Assembly (NCBI GenBank): GCA_002305915.1
Contig: DBRJ01000041.1
Coordinates: 1-25,323, forward strand
Origin: Pelotomaculum sp. UBA1371
Lineage (GTDB): Bacteria > Bacillota > Desulfotomaculia > Desulfotomaculales > Pelotomaculaceae
DNA: 25,323 nucleotides
Direction of reading: 5' to 3'
The notes beneath the pieces are model-generated. The model ran no database searches. It had not been told where the DNA came from and was given only the letters and a program-made list of their open reading frames with translations. The first letter of the stretch is position 1. Each line of letters opens with the position of its first letter. A program made the position numbers and the translations under genes. This document shows, piece by piece, positions 1 to 8,261 of the stretch.

Positions 1-452
1 CGCTGAGACTCAATATCAATGTCCACACCGGGCAGTTCCAATCGCTGCTCTTCGATCCTTGTAACAACCTCGCTGGAAACCCTGTCAGCAATCTTGACCG
101 GTTCGTACATACGACTCTGGTTATCGATTTTTGCCTGTATTTCTCCCGGATCAAGGCCCAGAATTGAAGCAAGCCTTTGGACCACACCGCTAGTATCCTC
201 CTGGCCCAGGTTGACCAGGGTAACGGTGTAGACCGGCTGGTTGCCCACCAGCTTGATCCCGTTGCGGTCAAAAACCTCGCCCCGGGGTGCTGTGATATTT
301 GTCAACCGGATCCTATTTTCCCGGGCCAGGGTCGTAAATCTATCATTTTCCAGAAGCTGCATATAGACCAGCCTGCCCGTTAAAAAAACAAAAATTGCAC
401 AGACAATGATCAGGAAAACCTGCATTTTGCTTTCAATCCACTTTCTTTCCAT
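1..452 (-). CDS. mrdA: Penicillin-binding protein 2, N-terminal part (runs off window)
   Basis: Class B penicillin-binding protein of the elongation machinery, which cross-links peptidoglycan together with RodA and MreBCD. Only the first 150 residues are in the window. I translated this stretch by hand: a short basic start (MERKWIESK), one membrane-spanning segment at about residues 10-27, then the pedestal region with the motif APRGEVFDRNG that is typical of PBP2/PBP3 proteins. The transpeptidase domain with its SxxK serine lies outside the window. The ATG at 450-452 follows a very strong SD (GGGGGAGGTGA) at 6 nt. The gene starts 97 nt after the mreD stop, on the same strand, so it is probably the last visible gene of the mre operon. 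Family certain; PBP2 rather than another class B PBP is inferred mainly from its place after mreD. Confidence 0.88.
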   Translation of the reverse strand, partial: MERKWIESKMQVFLIIVCAIFVFLTGRLVYMQLLENDRFTTLARENRIRLTNITAPRGEVFDRNGIKLVGNQPVYTVTLVNLGQEDTSGVVQRLASILGLDPGEIQAKIDNQSRMYEPVKIADRVSSEVVTRIEEQRLELPGVDIDIESQ

Positions 453-549
453 CTTAACCCTTCACCTCCCCCTCAAGAAGGTAACCAGTCAGCAAAAGCA
501 TATTTTAACAAGGAACTGTCCATATGTCAAAAGGATGACTTGCACGCCT

Positions 550-1041
550 TTAAATATCCCGGTCCCTTAACTGCACGAAACGGAAAATCCGTCTAAAAAA
601 TAAGGGTGTGAGCAGGGAAGTATAGACGGCAACCGGTATGATCACCCTAAAAAAAGCATAAAAAGGCGGTACCTTAATCCCAACCATATTCAGCAAAATA
701 TAATAAACTGAATTACCGGCAAAAGTACTGAGGAAAACTACGCCGGTAGCTACCAGGGTATTCTCCCTGAAAAGACGCAAACCCGCCATCCCTGCCAGGT
801 AACCCGCAGCCATTTTGGATAGAGCGTTCAGTCCGATGAAGCCGCCGGCAAAAAGGTCTTCCAGGATGCCGGCGGCATAACCCAAAAAGGCCCCCTCTCT
901 GGTACCCAGGAGGAAGCCGTTTAGAACTACAATGAGCATAATCAGATCGGGTTTTATCCCCAGCACGTCAACATAGTCCAATACGGTGGTCTGCAGGATT
1001 ATGGCGCCTGCCAGGAGGAGCAACAAAACTAGAAAGGGCAC
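550..1041 (-). CDS. mreD: Rod shape-determining protein MreD
   Basis: Integral membrane partner of MreC in the elongasome. The 163-residue product is almost wholly hydrophobic, with about five membrane segments, starting directly with a run of leucines, and carries the family-like stretch KPDLIMLIVVLNGFLLGTREGAFLGYAAG. An in-frame ATG exists at 1084-1086, but it lies inside mreC and has no ribosome site. I prefer the GTG at 1039-1041 because AAGGAGG sits 8 nt upstream of it. With that start, mreD begins 4 nt after the mreC stop, so the two genes are probably translationally coupled. MreD sequences are poorly conserved, so the call rests on topology, size and position between mreC and mrdA. 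Confidence 0.9.
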   Translation of the reverse strand: MPFLVLLLLLAGAIILQTTVLDYVDVLGIKPDLIMLIVVLNGFLLGTREGAFLGYAAGILEDLFAGGFIGLNALSKMAAGYLAGMAGLRLFRENTLVATGVVFLSTFAGNSVYYILLNMVGIKVPPFYAFFRVIIPVAVYTSLLTPLFFRRIFRFVQLRDRDI

Positions 1042-1045
1042 GTCC

Positions 1046-1903
1046 TTAACCTCCTTCCGGTGAAGAACCGGCTCCGGGAAGAACATTAACGATAATAAAC
1101 ACTTCTTCCAGTTTATCTAAATTTGCAAAAGGTTTAACCTCGGCACTCTGAAACAACCCTGTGGGTTCGTCCCGGACACTGCCCAGAGTACCGACGGGAA
1201 TACCCTTTGGAAACACGCTGCCAAGGCCCGATGTAACAACAATCTGTCCTTCTTCCAGAAGCGAGTTCTTAGGGATATGAATCATTCTGGCCATCCCGGA
1301 ACCACCCAGGGTTCCTTCCACAATACCGGGCGTGCGTGTTTCTTGAACCAGCGAGCCTACTCCGCTGCGGGGATCTGAAATCAACAGGACTTCACAATTG
1401 GAAGGAGAAACTGAAACCACCCGCCCTACTAAACCTTCGGGGGACAGAACCGTCATATTCTCCTTTACTCCATCCCGGCTGCCCCGGTTTATTTTTACCG
1501 TTGCGAACCAGTTACCCGGATCCCGGGCGATTACAGATGCTGTCATTAAGTTATATTCCTGCTCCATAACCTGCTTGTAGGCCAGTAAGGCAGCCAATCT
1601 CCGGTTTTCCATTATATATTCATTCTGCCGGGCAAGCTGGCTTTTCAGGCTGGCTACCTCCTGCTCCAGGGCCTGGTTGCGCTCGGCTGCCCGGTACATA
1701 GATACCGGCAGGGAAACGACAAAATGGGCTTGCCTGCTGAGCCAGGTCAGCCCTTTCTGCATCGGCGCCAGAACATCCCTGAGCCGGGAAGACTCCAGGG
1801 GTGTCTGTTCGGTGGCATCAGGAACAGTAATGTGCATAGCCCACAGGGTAACCGCTACCAGGACAATAAGACAAAAAAGCCTTTTGGCAGTAACCCAACT
1901 CAC
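1046..1903 (-). CDS. mreC: Rod shape-determining protein MreC
   Basis: Bitopic scaffold of the cell-wall elongation complex, acting outside the membrane. The 285-residue product has one N-terminal membrane segment (about residues 8-25), a predicted coiled coil (about 65-105, rich in Glu, Gln and Leu), then the beta-rich MreC core with the family motifs VIARDPGNWF, INRGSRDGV and VSPEGLVGRV. The start is a GTG at 1901-1903; GAGGAG lies 11 nt upstream, slightly far, and the nearby ATG at 1908-1910 is out of frame. It is preceded by a 164-nt gap after mreB, AT-rich towards mreC, in which I see no convincing promoter or terminator. Confidence 0.95.
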   Translation of the reverse strand: MSWVTAKRLFCLIVLVAVTLWAMHITVPDATEQTPLESSRLRDVLAPMQKGLTWLSRQAHFVVSLPVSMYRAAERNQALEQEVASLKSQLARQNEYIMENRRLAALLAYKQVMEQEYNLMTASVIARDPGNWFATVKINRGSRDGVKENMTVLSPEGLVGRVVSVSPSNCEVLLISDPRSGVGSLVQETRTPGIVEGTLGGSGMARMIHIPKNSLLEEGQIVVTSGLGSVFPKGIPVGTLGSVRDEPTGLFQSAEVKPFANLDKLEEVFIIVNVLPGAGSSPEGG

Positions 1904-2067
1904 CCCGCATTCAACTCCTCACTCGATCCAGCAAGTTTTCATAATTATTAGGTGTTTACAAAGAATACAAACCCTAAAAATTGTTATCTGCTTTAAGACA
2001 CTGACACAATTCAACCTGGCAAGTTCTTTCCCTGACTGGAGCGGCAACACATCCCGCCGCAGGCTCA

Positions 2068-3099
2068 CTACGCCAGTTTTTTGGGCTGAATCAGAACCTT
2101 GCGCAGTACGTCGATATTCTCAAGCACACGGCCTGCACCATAGGCGACAGCCAGCAGGGGTTCTTCCGCAAGATGAACCGGCATACCGGTCTGCTCACTG
2201 ACCAAATGGTCCAGCCCGCGCAGGAGCGAACCGCCTCCGGCCATAACAATACCCCGGTCCATGATATCCGCCGCAAGTTCCGGAGGCGTTTGCTCCAGAG
2301 TAGCCTTAATGGCTTCAACGATACTGGTAACAGGCTCCGAAAGAGCTTTATAGATTTCTTCCGAAGTTATTTCAATGGTCTTGGGAAGTCCCGTAACCAG
2401 GTCACGGCCCCGCACCTCATCCAACTCCACTGAAGTCAGGGGGTATGCTGTGCCGATTTGGATCTTGATTTGTTCGGCAGTCCGCTCGCCGATCATCAAA
2501 TTATAGGTCCTTTTGACATGGCTGATCACAGCTTCATCCATTTCGTCACTGGCAACCCGGATGGAGCGGCTGGTAACAATTCCACCCAGTGAAATAACCG
2601 CTACCTCGGTTGTACCCCCGCCAATATCCACGATCATATTGCCGGTGGGTTCGTGAACCGGCAGTCCGGCTCCGATAGCTGCAGCCATCGGTTCCTCAAT
2701 CAGGTAGGCCTCCCTGGCTCCGGCCTGAAGCGCAGCCTCCCGCACGGCCCTTTCCTCTACAGCGGTAACACCGGACGGCACACCTATAACAACCCTGGGG
2801 CGAACCAAAAAAGCGCGCCCCCGGAGGGACTTGTTGATAAAGTGTTTGATCATACTCTGGGTCACGTCGAAGTCGGCAATAACCCCGTCCCTCATGGGCC
2901 TGATGGCCACTATGTTCCCGGGAGTGCGGCCGATCATCCTTTTCGCTTCCTCACCGACAGCCAGGATATGGCCGCTATCCTTTTGGATGGCTACTACCGA
3001 AGGCTCCCTAATTACAATCCCCTTTCCCTTGACATAAACCAGGGAGTTGGCGGTACCCAAATCCATTCCCATATCTTTTGAAAACAGACCGACGCGCAT
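2068..3099 (-). CDS. mreB: Rod shape-determining protein MreB (actin-like)
   Basis: Bacterial actin homologue that polymerises under the membrane and directs peptidoglycan synthesis along the long axis. The 343-residue product shows the phosphate-binding motifs DLGTANSLVY near the N-terminus and VDIGGGTTEVAVISLGG in the middle, the adenosine motif MAGGGSLLRG, and the MreB signature IGVPSGVTAVEERAV. The reading frame is open further upstream, but the ATG at 3097-3099 gives the usual MreB beginning and follows a GAAAGGGGC ribosome site. It begins 25 nt after radC and is co-directional with mreCD and mrdA. MreB paralogues (Mbl, MreBH) exist in Bacilli; the link to mreC favours MreB proper. Confidence 0.97.
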   Translation of the reverse strand: MRVGLFSKDMGMDLGTANSLVYVKGKGIVIREPSVVAIQKDSGHILAVGEEAKRMIGRTPGNIVAIRPMRDGVIADFDVTQSMIKHFINKSLRGRAFLVRPRVVIGVPSGVTAVEERAVREAALQAGAREAYLIEEPMAAAIGAGLPVHEPTGNMIVDIGGGTTEVAVISLGGIVTSRSIRVASDEMDEAVISHVKRTYNLMIGERTAEQIKIQIGTAYPLTSVELDEVRGRDLVTGLPKTIEITSEEIYKALSEPVTSIVEAIKATLEQTPPELAADIMDRGIVMAGGGSLLRGLDHLVSEQTGMPVHLAEEPLLAVAYGAGRVLENIDVLRKVLIQPKKLA

Positions 3100-3124
3100 G
3101 TTCCGGCCCCTTTCTTGAAAATGT

Positions 3125-3820
3125 CTAAAGCAGTCCTCTGGCTTTAAAACTGGTAAATCTATTATCCCCAATAATGATATGGTCTAGGACGTCGATACCG
3201 ATAATCTTTCCGGCATCAATTAAACGCCCTGTTATTTCCACGTCTTCCTTGCTGGGGGTGGGATCGCCGCTGGGATGATTGTGCACAAGAATAACTGACG
3301 CGGCACTCCTTTTGATGGCGTTGCGAAACAATTCCCGGGGATGGACAGCAGAAGAATTCAGCGTGCCCACCGATACTCTATCCATCCCGATGACCTGGTT
3401 TCTGGTATTGAGCAGCAGTGCCCTGAAATGCTCCCGGTCAAGATGACGCATCTCCTCCATGACCATCCCGGCAGCATCATCCGGTGATTTTATTACCGGG
3501 CGCGGCAGCATGGAAAACTGGGAGAGCCTCCTGGCCAGTTCCAGCGCCGCCTTTACTTTGGCGGCTTTGGCCGGACCGACCCCCTTGATCTCGCTCAACT
3601 CTTCCACCGAGGCATCCAGAAGCACATGAATACTCCTAAACTTAGCCATCATTTGAGAAGCAAGTTCCAGAGCAGTAGCTTCCCGGGAACCGGTTGACAA
3701 AAGAACAGCGAGTAATTCAATTTCTGATAGCGCCCCGGCACCTTCCTTCAAAAGCCTTTCACGGGGCCGGGTGTCTTCCGGAAGCTCTTTCATTGTGGGA
3801 CGGTAGCTCAAGGAAACCAA
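3125..3820 (-). CDS. radC: RadC family JAMM/MPN domain protein
   Basis: RadC-family protein; the name is historical and its biochemical role is unsettled. The N-terminal part has a helix-hairpin-helix DNA-binding motif (IKGVGPAKAAKVKAALELARR). The C-terminal MPN domain carries the JAMM metal site VHNHPSGDPTPSKED, with both histidines and the aspartate present. The conserved entry motif LPEDTRPRERLL is intact. Three starts are possible: ATG at 3848-3850 (no good ribosome site), TTG at 3818-3820 (AGGAG 11 nt upstream) and ATG at 3791-3793. I chose the TTG for its SD, with modest certainty. The maf-radC-mreB order is common in Firmicutes, and the gap to the maf stop is short, so it is probably part of the same transcript. 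Confidence 0.93.
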   Translation of the reverse strand: MVSLSYRPTMKELPEDTRPRERLLKEGAGALSEIELLAVLLSTGSREATALELASQMMAKFRSIHVLLDASVEELSEIKGVGPAKAAKVKAALELARRLSQFSMLPRPVIKSPDDAAGMVMEEMRHLDREHFRALLLNTRNQVIGMDRVSVGTLNSSAVHPRELFRNAIKRSAASVILVHNHPSGDPTPSKEDVEITGRLIDAGKIIGIDVLDHIIIGDNRFTSFKARGLL

Positions 3821-3884
3821 AATAATTACACTCCTAAAACATTCTTCCAAAGAAGACTGCGCCTATATTAAACTATTTTCTTGA

Positions 3885-4463
3885 TTAAAGTACCCTATAA
3901 CCGAATTCCTGGAGCATATCCGCAAGTTTTGCCAGGGGCAGTCCCACCACATTGGTATAACAGCCTTCCAGACGGGTGATAAACATTGCCGCCAGGCCCT
4001 GGACAGCGTAGGCCCCGGCCTTGTCCAGCGGTTCTCCGGTTGAAACATACTTTCTTATTTCAGCTTCCTGCAGCGGTTTGAAATAAACCCGTGTCTTAGC
4101 GTGATCTGTAATAATTTTCCGGCGCCCGGCATCAGCCAGGGCTACTCCCGTGTAAACCTCATGGCTCTTACCCTGCAACCGCCGGAGCATCTCCACGGCA
4201 TCATTTAAATCAGCAGGTTTGCCCAGCGCTTGATTGTCTAAAACAACGACTGTGTCCGCACCAATCACAATTCCGTCGTCAAGTAGCGCAGCAACTGCCC
4301 GCGCCTTTCTGGCAGCAAGCATTTCCACCATATCACTGGGATTCATACCCGGCGGCGAAGTCTCCTCAACCTTACAGGGTATGGTGCGAAATTCCAGACC
4401 AAGCTGTTTTAAAAGTTCCGAGCGGCGGGGTGATGATGAGGCAAGGATTAGCTGTCTGTTCAT
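3885..4463 (-). CDS. maf: Maf-like nucleoside triphosphate pyrophosphatase
   Basis: Maf/HAM1-fold house-cleaning enzyme that hydrolyses non-canonical or modified nucleoside triphosphates to monophosphate and pyrophosphate. In B. subtilis, overexpression of maf blocks septation, hence the older name septum formation inhibitor. The 192-residue product is full length. It has the N-terminal substrate motif ASSSPRRSELL, the acidic motif GADTVVVLD with the likely catalytic aspartate, GKPADLNDAVEMLRRLQGKSHEVYTG, and the C-terminal motif DKAGAYAVQG. Its ATG lies 1 nt after the stop of the DUF4321 gene, implying translational coupling; its own ribosome site (CAAGG) is weak. Confidence 0.96.
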   Translation of the reverse strand: MNRQLILASSSPRRSELLKQLGLEFRTIPCKVEETSPPGMNPSDMVEMLAARKARAVAALLDDGIVIGADTVVVLDNQALGKPADLNDAVEMLRRLQGKSHEVYTGVALADAGRRKIITDHAKTRVYFKPLQEAEIRKYVSTGEPLDKAGAYAVQGLAAMFITRLEGCYTNVVGLPLAKLADMLQEFGYRVL

Positions 4464-4464
4464 T

Positions 4465-4722
4465 TTAAACCTTGCGGTAAACCAGGTAACCCAGAATCAA
4501 CCCAAGAGCAGTAAGCGGCCCGAGGGAAAAGGTAAAACCAAAGGTCAGGTTTAAAAAATGCATATCCAGCGTCGAAGGTTTTAAACCGATGGTTGAAGTA
4601 GCTTTGAGCCACGGGACGACCGGCGCCAGCGCATTGCCGAGGGCGCTGCCGCACAGCCCCCCAACAAAGAGAAGAAGGACCAGCACCCAAAGGTTGCCGT
4701 TGCCTTTATAACTTCTAGCCAT
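4465..4722 (-). CDS. Small DUF4321-type membrane protein
   Basis: An 85-residue protein of unknown function with two hydrophobic segments (about residues 11-33 and 60-82). It is rich in Gly and Leu and ends in a short basic tail (YLVYRKV). Size, the LGLILGYLVYRK ending and position directly before maf match the DUF4321 family of Firmicutes, recognised from memory rather than searched. The ATG at 4720-4722 follows GGGGAGAGG. It appears to be the first gene of the maf-radC-mre operon. No catalytic residues are visible, and a function cannot be proposed beyond a small membrane component. Confidence 0.8.
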   Translation of the reverse strand: MARSYKGNGNLWVLVLLLFVGGLCGSALGNALAPVVPWLKATSTIGLKPSTLDMHFLNLTFGFTFSLGPLTALGLILGYLVYRKV

Positions 4723-4766
4723 TAACCTCTCCCCGGAACAAATAGAATTTGAAAATTCATCATATT

Positions 4767-4803
4767 ACTATAACAGTTTAACATTTCACGTATTTTATGA
4801 CAA
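4767..4803 (-). promoter_or_regulatory. Possible sigma-A promoter of the DUF4321-maf-radC-mre operon
   Basis: On the minus strand an extended -10 element (TG-T-TATAGT) lies at 4767-4775, about 45 nt upstream of the DUF4321 start. A TTGTCA at 4798-4803 pairs better, at 17 nt, with TAAACT at 4775-4780. The two options overlap, so the exact start is uncertain. The surrounding gap (4723-4926) is AT-rich and has no gene. Confidence 0.35.
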
Positions 4804-4825
4804 GCTGTGACGCGGATATAATCAC

Positions 4826-4843
4826 ACAGAAGATATCTTCTGT
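4826..4843. repeat. Perfect 18-bp palindrome, possible operator
   Basis: ACAGAAGATATCTTCTGT is identical to its own reverse complement. With no loop it is better suited to a dimeric DNA-binding protein than to an RNA terminator, and no T-run follows on either strand. It lies 23 bp upstream of the candidate -35 of the DUF4321-maf-mre operon and 84 bp downstream of the germination operon. I know of no regulator for this motif. Confidence 0.45.
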
Positions 4844-4926
4844 AATTTTCCAAGTAATGTCCCGTCTTTAAAGGGCTTAATTGCATGAAAACCATGCACA
4901 CCCAAACAACTCCTTTTTCCGGGAAA

Positions 4927-5157
4927 TCAGCCCAGCAACCTTTCTAAATAAGCGGCTACAGGCCCGAACAGCGCTTCGATTCCCCTGGTGGGGTTGGGCA
5001 GCGGCAGTTTTAAGGCCTGCCCGAAACTGAGCACCATACCGATGAGCAACAATACAGAAAAAGCTGCAAATTCCCGCCACATTTTTTTTCTGACCAGACC
5101 CGGCACCTCCCAGGCAATAATCGCAATAAAAATCAATGCGAGTAAGGCAATCGCCAT
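4927..5157 (-). CDS. Small hypothetical membrane protein at the end of the germination operon
   Basis: A 76-residue protein with two predicted membrane segments (about residues 2-16 and 29-48), separated by a basic loop (VRKKMWRE), and a C-terminal tail containing LPLPNPTRGIEALFGP. The ATG follows AAGGAGG at 7 nt, and the gene begins 23 nt after the gerC stop, so it is clearly co-transcribed with gerA and gerC. I do not recognise a named family. Tiny proteins associated with Ger receptors (GerD-like or GerX subunits) are known, but no sequence match is claimed. It occupies a place where a third receptor subunit would be expected, although it is far too small to be a GerB permease. Confidence 0.75.
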   Translation of the reverse strand: MAIALLALIFIAIIAWEVPGLVRKKMWREFAAFSVLLLIGMVLSFGQALKLPLPNPTRGIEALFGPVAAYLERLLG

Positions 5158-5180
5158 ATTAAAACCTCCTTCAGCCTGTT

Positions 5181-6449
5181 TTAACGGTGTACTTCCACCG
5201 GTTTGGTAATCAATCCGGTCCGCCTGATCCTGGCATCAATTTCAAGATATACAGGCAAATTGCGATATATTTCAGCCCAGTCCGGTTTAAGCTCCTTCCA
5301 GATAGCGGGGTATTTCCGGTGAACCACCTCACCAAATCCAAATATATCGGATTGATATTCGTGCTGCGCTTTGGCCAGGGCAGCCTCCACCTCCGTCTGT
5401 ATTGCACCGGCCAGCGCTTCCTCTATAGATTCTATAAATGCGGGTTGCTCCAATTCCACCATACATAAGACCTCCTGAACAGTGGCTACCACATCAATCT
5501 TGACAATTACGCTTAGCTCCCCGTCAATGAATTCAGGTTGAATCCTGGACTTATTGCGGAGTATCTCCATTGAAACACTTTTGTTTTGTCCGGGTGTTTG
5601 CTCCGGAAAACAGGGTACGGTGATGACACCTCCATTTACCTGCCCCTTTACCCAGAGCAGTCCGCGGCTTTCCCTTTCATTCAGCCACCCGGCCATCCTA
5701 TTGCCTTTAAACACTGCCGTGCCGCCCACTTTTACCAGCATGCCGATTGTTTTCGTGCGCTGTTCCTCAGCATTGCCGTCAGACTCTCCGGCAAGTTGTT
5801 CCCGTACCTCGGCTTCATTGGGTTCTACCTGGATTCCCATGGCATAAACATCTCTCCCGTCACACTCCAGGTTTTCCAGGAAGTCCCCGAGCTGAACATT
5901 GGGATAAAAAGAACTTAAATACTGTTGCCTGATGATGCTGGGTATGCGTTGGGTAGCCGGGACCTGTGTTTCACCGGGAAGCCCCATGACACTGCTGATA
6001 TCGCTGCGGGAAACCAGGACGTAGTTATTCCGCCTGAACTGCTGGTTACGGTCAAAGAAGTCTACGATTTTTTCTATATCCCTGTTTCTGGCAAGCTCTT
6101 CAGAAATCAGGATGGTCTGGTTGTGGGCAAAAAAGAGCCGGTAGGGCGCGTGCAGGGATAGCAATCTGATACATTCCATAATAGTGTTTCCTTCGGCGCT
6201 GACATTGCGATAGGGACGGGCATAAGCAGACATTCCCCCTGCCCCACCGACTTGCCCGCCGCCGGCCAAGACCTTGGGGTTGATTATCTGCACCGTCACC
6301 CTTAACTTGCCTTCAGGGGCTTGATCCAGGGCTATGATCCCGATAATGCCCAACCGCTCGACCTCCAGATGATCCCAACAGCCGGTCAGGCTCAGAAGCC
6401 AGGTGATAATAAGCAGCAGCATGACCTTTTTTTTGAAATTAAGTCCCAC
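5181..6449 (-). CDS. gerC: Spore germination lipoprotein, Ger(x)C family
   Basis: Lipoprotein C subunit of a nutrient germinant receptor at the inner spore membrane. The product (about 422 residues) begins with a hydrophobic signal and the lipobox LTGC, followed at once by the family hallmark WDHLEVERLGIIG. Further family stretches are the RNYVLVSRSD region and a C-terminal domain ending in YLEIDARIRRTGLI. The frame is open further upstream, but four consecutive GTG codons follow AAAGGAG; the fourth (6447-6449) has 8 nt spacing to the SD and starts just before the signal peptide. With that start the gene overlaps the gerA stop by 11 nt, indicating coupled translation. Full-length and intact. 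Confidence 0.94.
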   Translation of the reverse strand: MGLNFKKKVMLLLIITWLLSLTGCWDHLEVERLGIIGIIALDQAPEGKLRVTVQIINPKVLAGGGQVGGAGGMSAYARPYRNVSAEGNTIMECIRLLSLHAPYRLFFAHNQTILISEELARNRDIEKIVDFFDRNQQFRRNNYVLVSRSDISSVMGLPGETQVPATQRIPSIIRQQYLSSFYPNVQLGDFLENLECDGRDVYAMGIQVEPNEAEVREQLAGESDGNAEEQRTKTIGMLVKVGGTAVFKGNRMAGWLNERESRGLLWVKGQVNGGVITVPCFPEQTPGQNKSVSMEILRNKSRIQPEFIDGELSVIVKIDVVATVQEVLCMVELEQPAFIESIEEALAGAIQTEVEAALAKAQHEYQSDIFGFGEVVHRKYPAIWKELKPDWAEIYRNLPVYLEIDARIRRTGLITKPVEVHR

Positions 6450-8202
6450 CACCACCACTCCTTTTCGAGGGGGAATTACCGGCGCCCGTCCCCTGATCTT
6501 TGCCGGACCCGCCATAATCCCGGTAGCTGGAAGGGATACCGGCATTCCTTTTAACAGGATTGACGGAAGACTGGCTGCCGCCTTCTCCCGGAGGACGCGG
6601 CTTTAAAGACGGAGCCATCCGCTGCTTATTCCTTTTAACAAGCTCTGTGGGGCGTTTATGCATAGCCCACCACGGAACCCGGACAAAGGTGTCTTTAAGA
6701 TCGGAAACTTTCAGCGGGGCCAGGGGCGCCAGGTAAGGCATACCAAAGGAGCGCAGGCTGGCCATATGGATTAGCATAGCCAGTAATCCGGTCATCACCC
6801 CGAACAAACCCAGGGTGGCGGCCAGCAGCATCAGGGGAAAGCGAATCAGGCGCATGGACAGGGCCTGGTTATAGGCCGGGATCATGAAAGAAGCTATGCC
6901 GGTTAAGGCAACTACGATCACCATCAACGGGGAGACAACGCCGGCCTGGACCGCCGCCTGGCCTATGACCAGGGCTCCTACGATACTGACGGCCTGTCCC
7001 ACCGCGCGGGGGAGCCTGATCCCGGCTTCCCGCAACGCTTCAAAGGTCATTTCCATAACCAGGGCTTCCAGCACGGCAGGTAAAGGCACTCCTTCCCGGT
7101 AGGCCACGATGCTAATCAGGAGCTGGGTTGGGATCATCTCCTGGTGATAAGTTGTTATAGCAATGTAAAATGAAGGCAAAAGCAGGGAAATTATTAAGCC
7201 CAGAAAGCGCAAAAGCCTGATCGCCGTTGAGTAGTGGTAACGCTCATAATAATCCTCCGGACTCTGCAGCATGTCGGTGAATGCCACAGGAACATAGAGG
7301 ACCATCGGCGTGCCGTCAATAAGGATACACACCCTCCCCTGCAGAAGGGTCGACACCACCCGGTCCGGCCTTTCGCTGTAGCCTAATTGCGGAAAGGGCG
7401 AATAGGGATCATCCTGAATCAACTCTTCGATATAGCCGCTTTCCAGGATTCCGTCAATATCGATCCGGTCGACCCGACTCTTCACTTCCTGGACTAGCCC
7501 GGGAGAAACTACTCCCTTCAGATAGGCAATGGCAACGGCAGTATTTGTCTCCCGCCCCAGCTTCAGACCTTCTATAACCAGGTTTGGCGAGCGCAGCCTG
7601 CGCCTGACCAGGGCGGCATTCACATCGATGGTTTCGGCAAAACTCTCCTTTGGGCCCCGCACAACAACTTCAATATCAGCTTTTTCCACACCGCGCTGGG
7701 GCCAATCCTTGAGGCTGATAAGCAAAGCCTCAGTGCAGCCGTCAACAAATAAGGCCACAGTCCCGGACATAACTGCATCGGTGACATCGTCCATGGTGTA
7801 AACCTTCGAACGGATTTGCGGAGCTGTTATAATGGAATTTTCGATTAATTCAATAAAATCCGCATCCGGCCGTTCAATTTCACCTATGAATTGCTCCAGC
7901 ATCAGCGGTTTTAAAATGCTCTCGCTAATTCCATTATTATCGGCCAGGGTCTCCAGGTAAACCAGCCAGATGGTTCTATTCACCCCGCCCGGGTTGATTT
8001 CCCTGGTTACAAGATCGACGTTTCGACCTAAGATTCCTACCAGGTACTCCTTGTTTTCCTTGAGATTCCTGGAAATTTTTCTGGTTTTCAAATCTTCGCT
8101 ACTGACCGCTTTGCCCTTTAGAGGATCCTGCCGATCCAGGCCGGGTCCCGGTTTTTTTGCCGCTCTTTTTTTTAAAAGTCTGGAAAATATATTTGTTCCC
8201 AA
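6439..8202 (-). CDS. gerA: Spore germination protein, GerA family (A subunit)
   Basis: A subunit of a nutrient germinant receptor: a large soluble N-terminal domain followed by a cluster of membrane segments. In this 587-residue product the N-terminal domain contains the family motif QLGYSERPDRVVSTLLQGRVCILIDGTP, and four to five hydrophobic segments follow (LLRFLGLIISLLLPSFYIAI, AVSIVGALVIGQAAVQAG, LMVIVVALTGIASFMI and LLAATLGLFGVMTGLLAMLI). The tail is basic, then Gly/Ser-rich, ending in a run of glycines. I chose the TTG at 8200-8202 because GGAGG lies 8 nt upstream; upstream ATGs in frame lack a ribosome site. It is the first gene of the operon, and no gerB permease gene lies between it and gerC. 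Confidence 0.94.
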   Translation of the reverse strand: MGTNIFSRLLKKRAAKKPGPGLDRQDPLKGKAVSSEDLKTRKISRNLKENKEYLVGILGRNVDLVTREINPGGVNRTIWLVYLETLADNNGISESILKPLMLEQFIGEIERPDADFIELIENSIITAPQIRSKVYTMDDVTDAVMSGTVALFVDGCTEALLISLKDWPQRGVEKADIEVVVRGPKESFAETIDVNAALVRRRLRSPNLVIEGLKLGRETNTAVAIAYLKGVVSPGLVQEVKSRVDRIDIDGILESGYIEELIQDDPYSPFPQLGYSERPDRVVSTLLQGRVCILIDGTPMVLYVPVAFTDMLQSPEDYYERYHYSTAIRLLRFLGLIISLLLPSFYIAITTYHQEMIPTQLLISIVAYREGVPLPAVLEALVMEMTFEALREAGIRLPRAVGQAVSIVGALVIGQAAVQAGVVSPLMVIVVALTGIASFMIPAYNQALSMRLIRFPLMLLAATLGLFGVMTGLLAMLIHMASLRSFGMPYLAPLAPLKVSDLKDTFVRVPWWAMHKRPTELVKRNKQRMAPSLKPRPPGEGGSQSSVNPVKRNAGIPSSYRDYGGSGKDQGTGAGNSPSKRSGGGGT

Positions 8203-8261
8203 ACTACAAACCTCCGGGGACCGCAAAATAAGGAAAGAAAAGTTCATTGCATAATCTTTAA

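Noticed and set aside
1904..2067. Promoter between mreB and mreC
   Set aside because: AT-rich -10-like words occur, but none pairs with a -35 at 16-18 nt.
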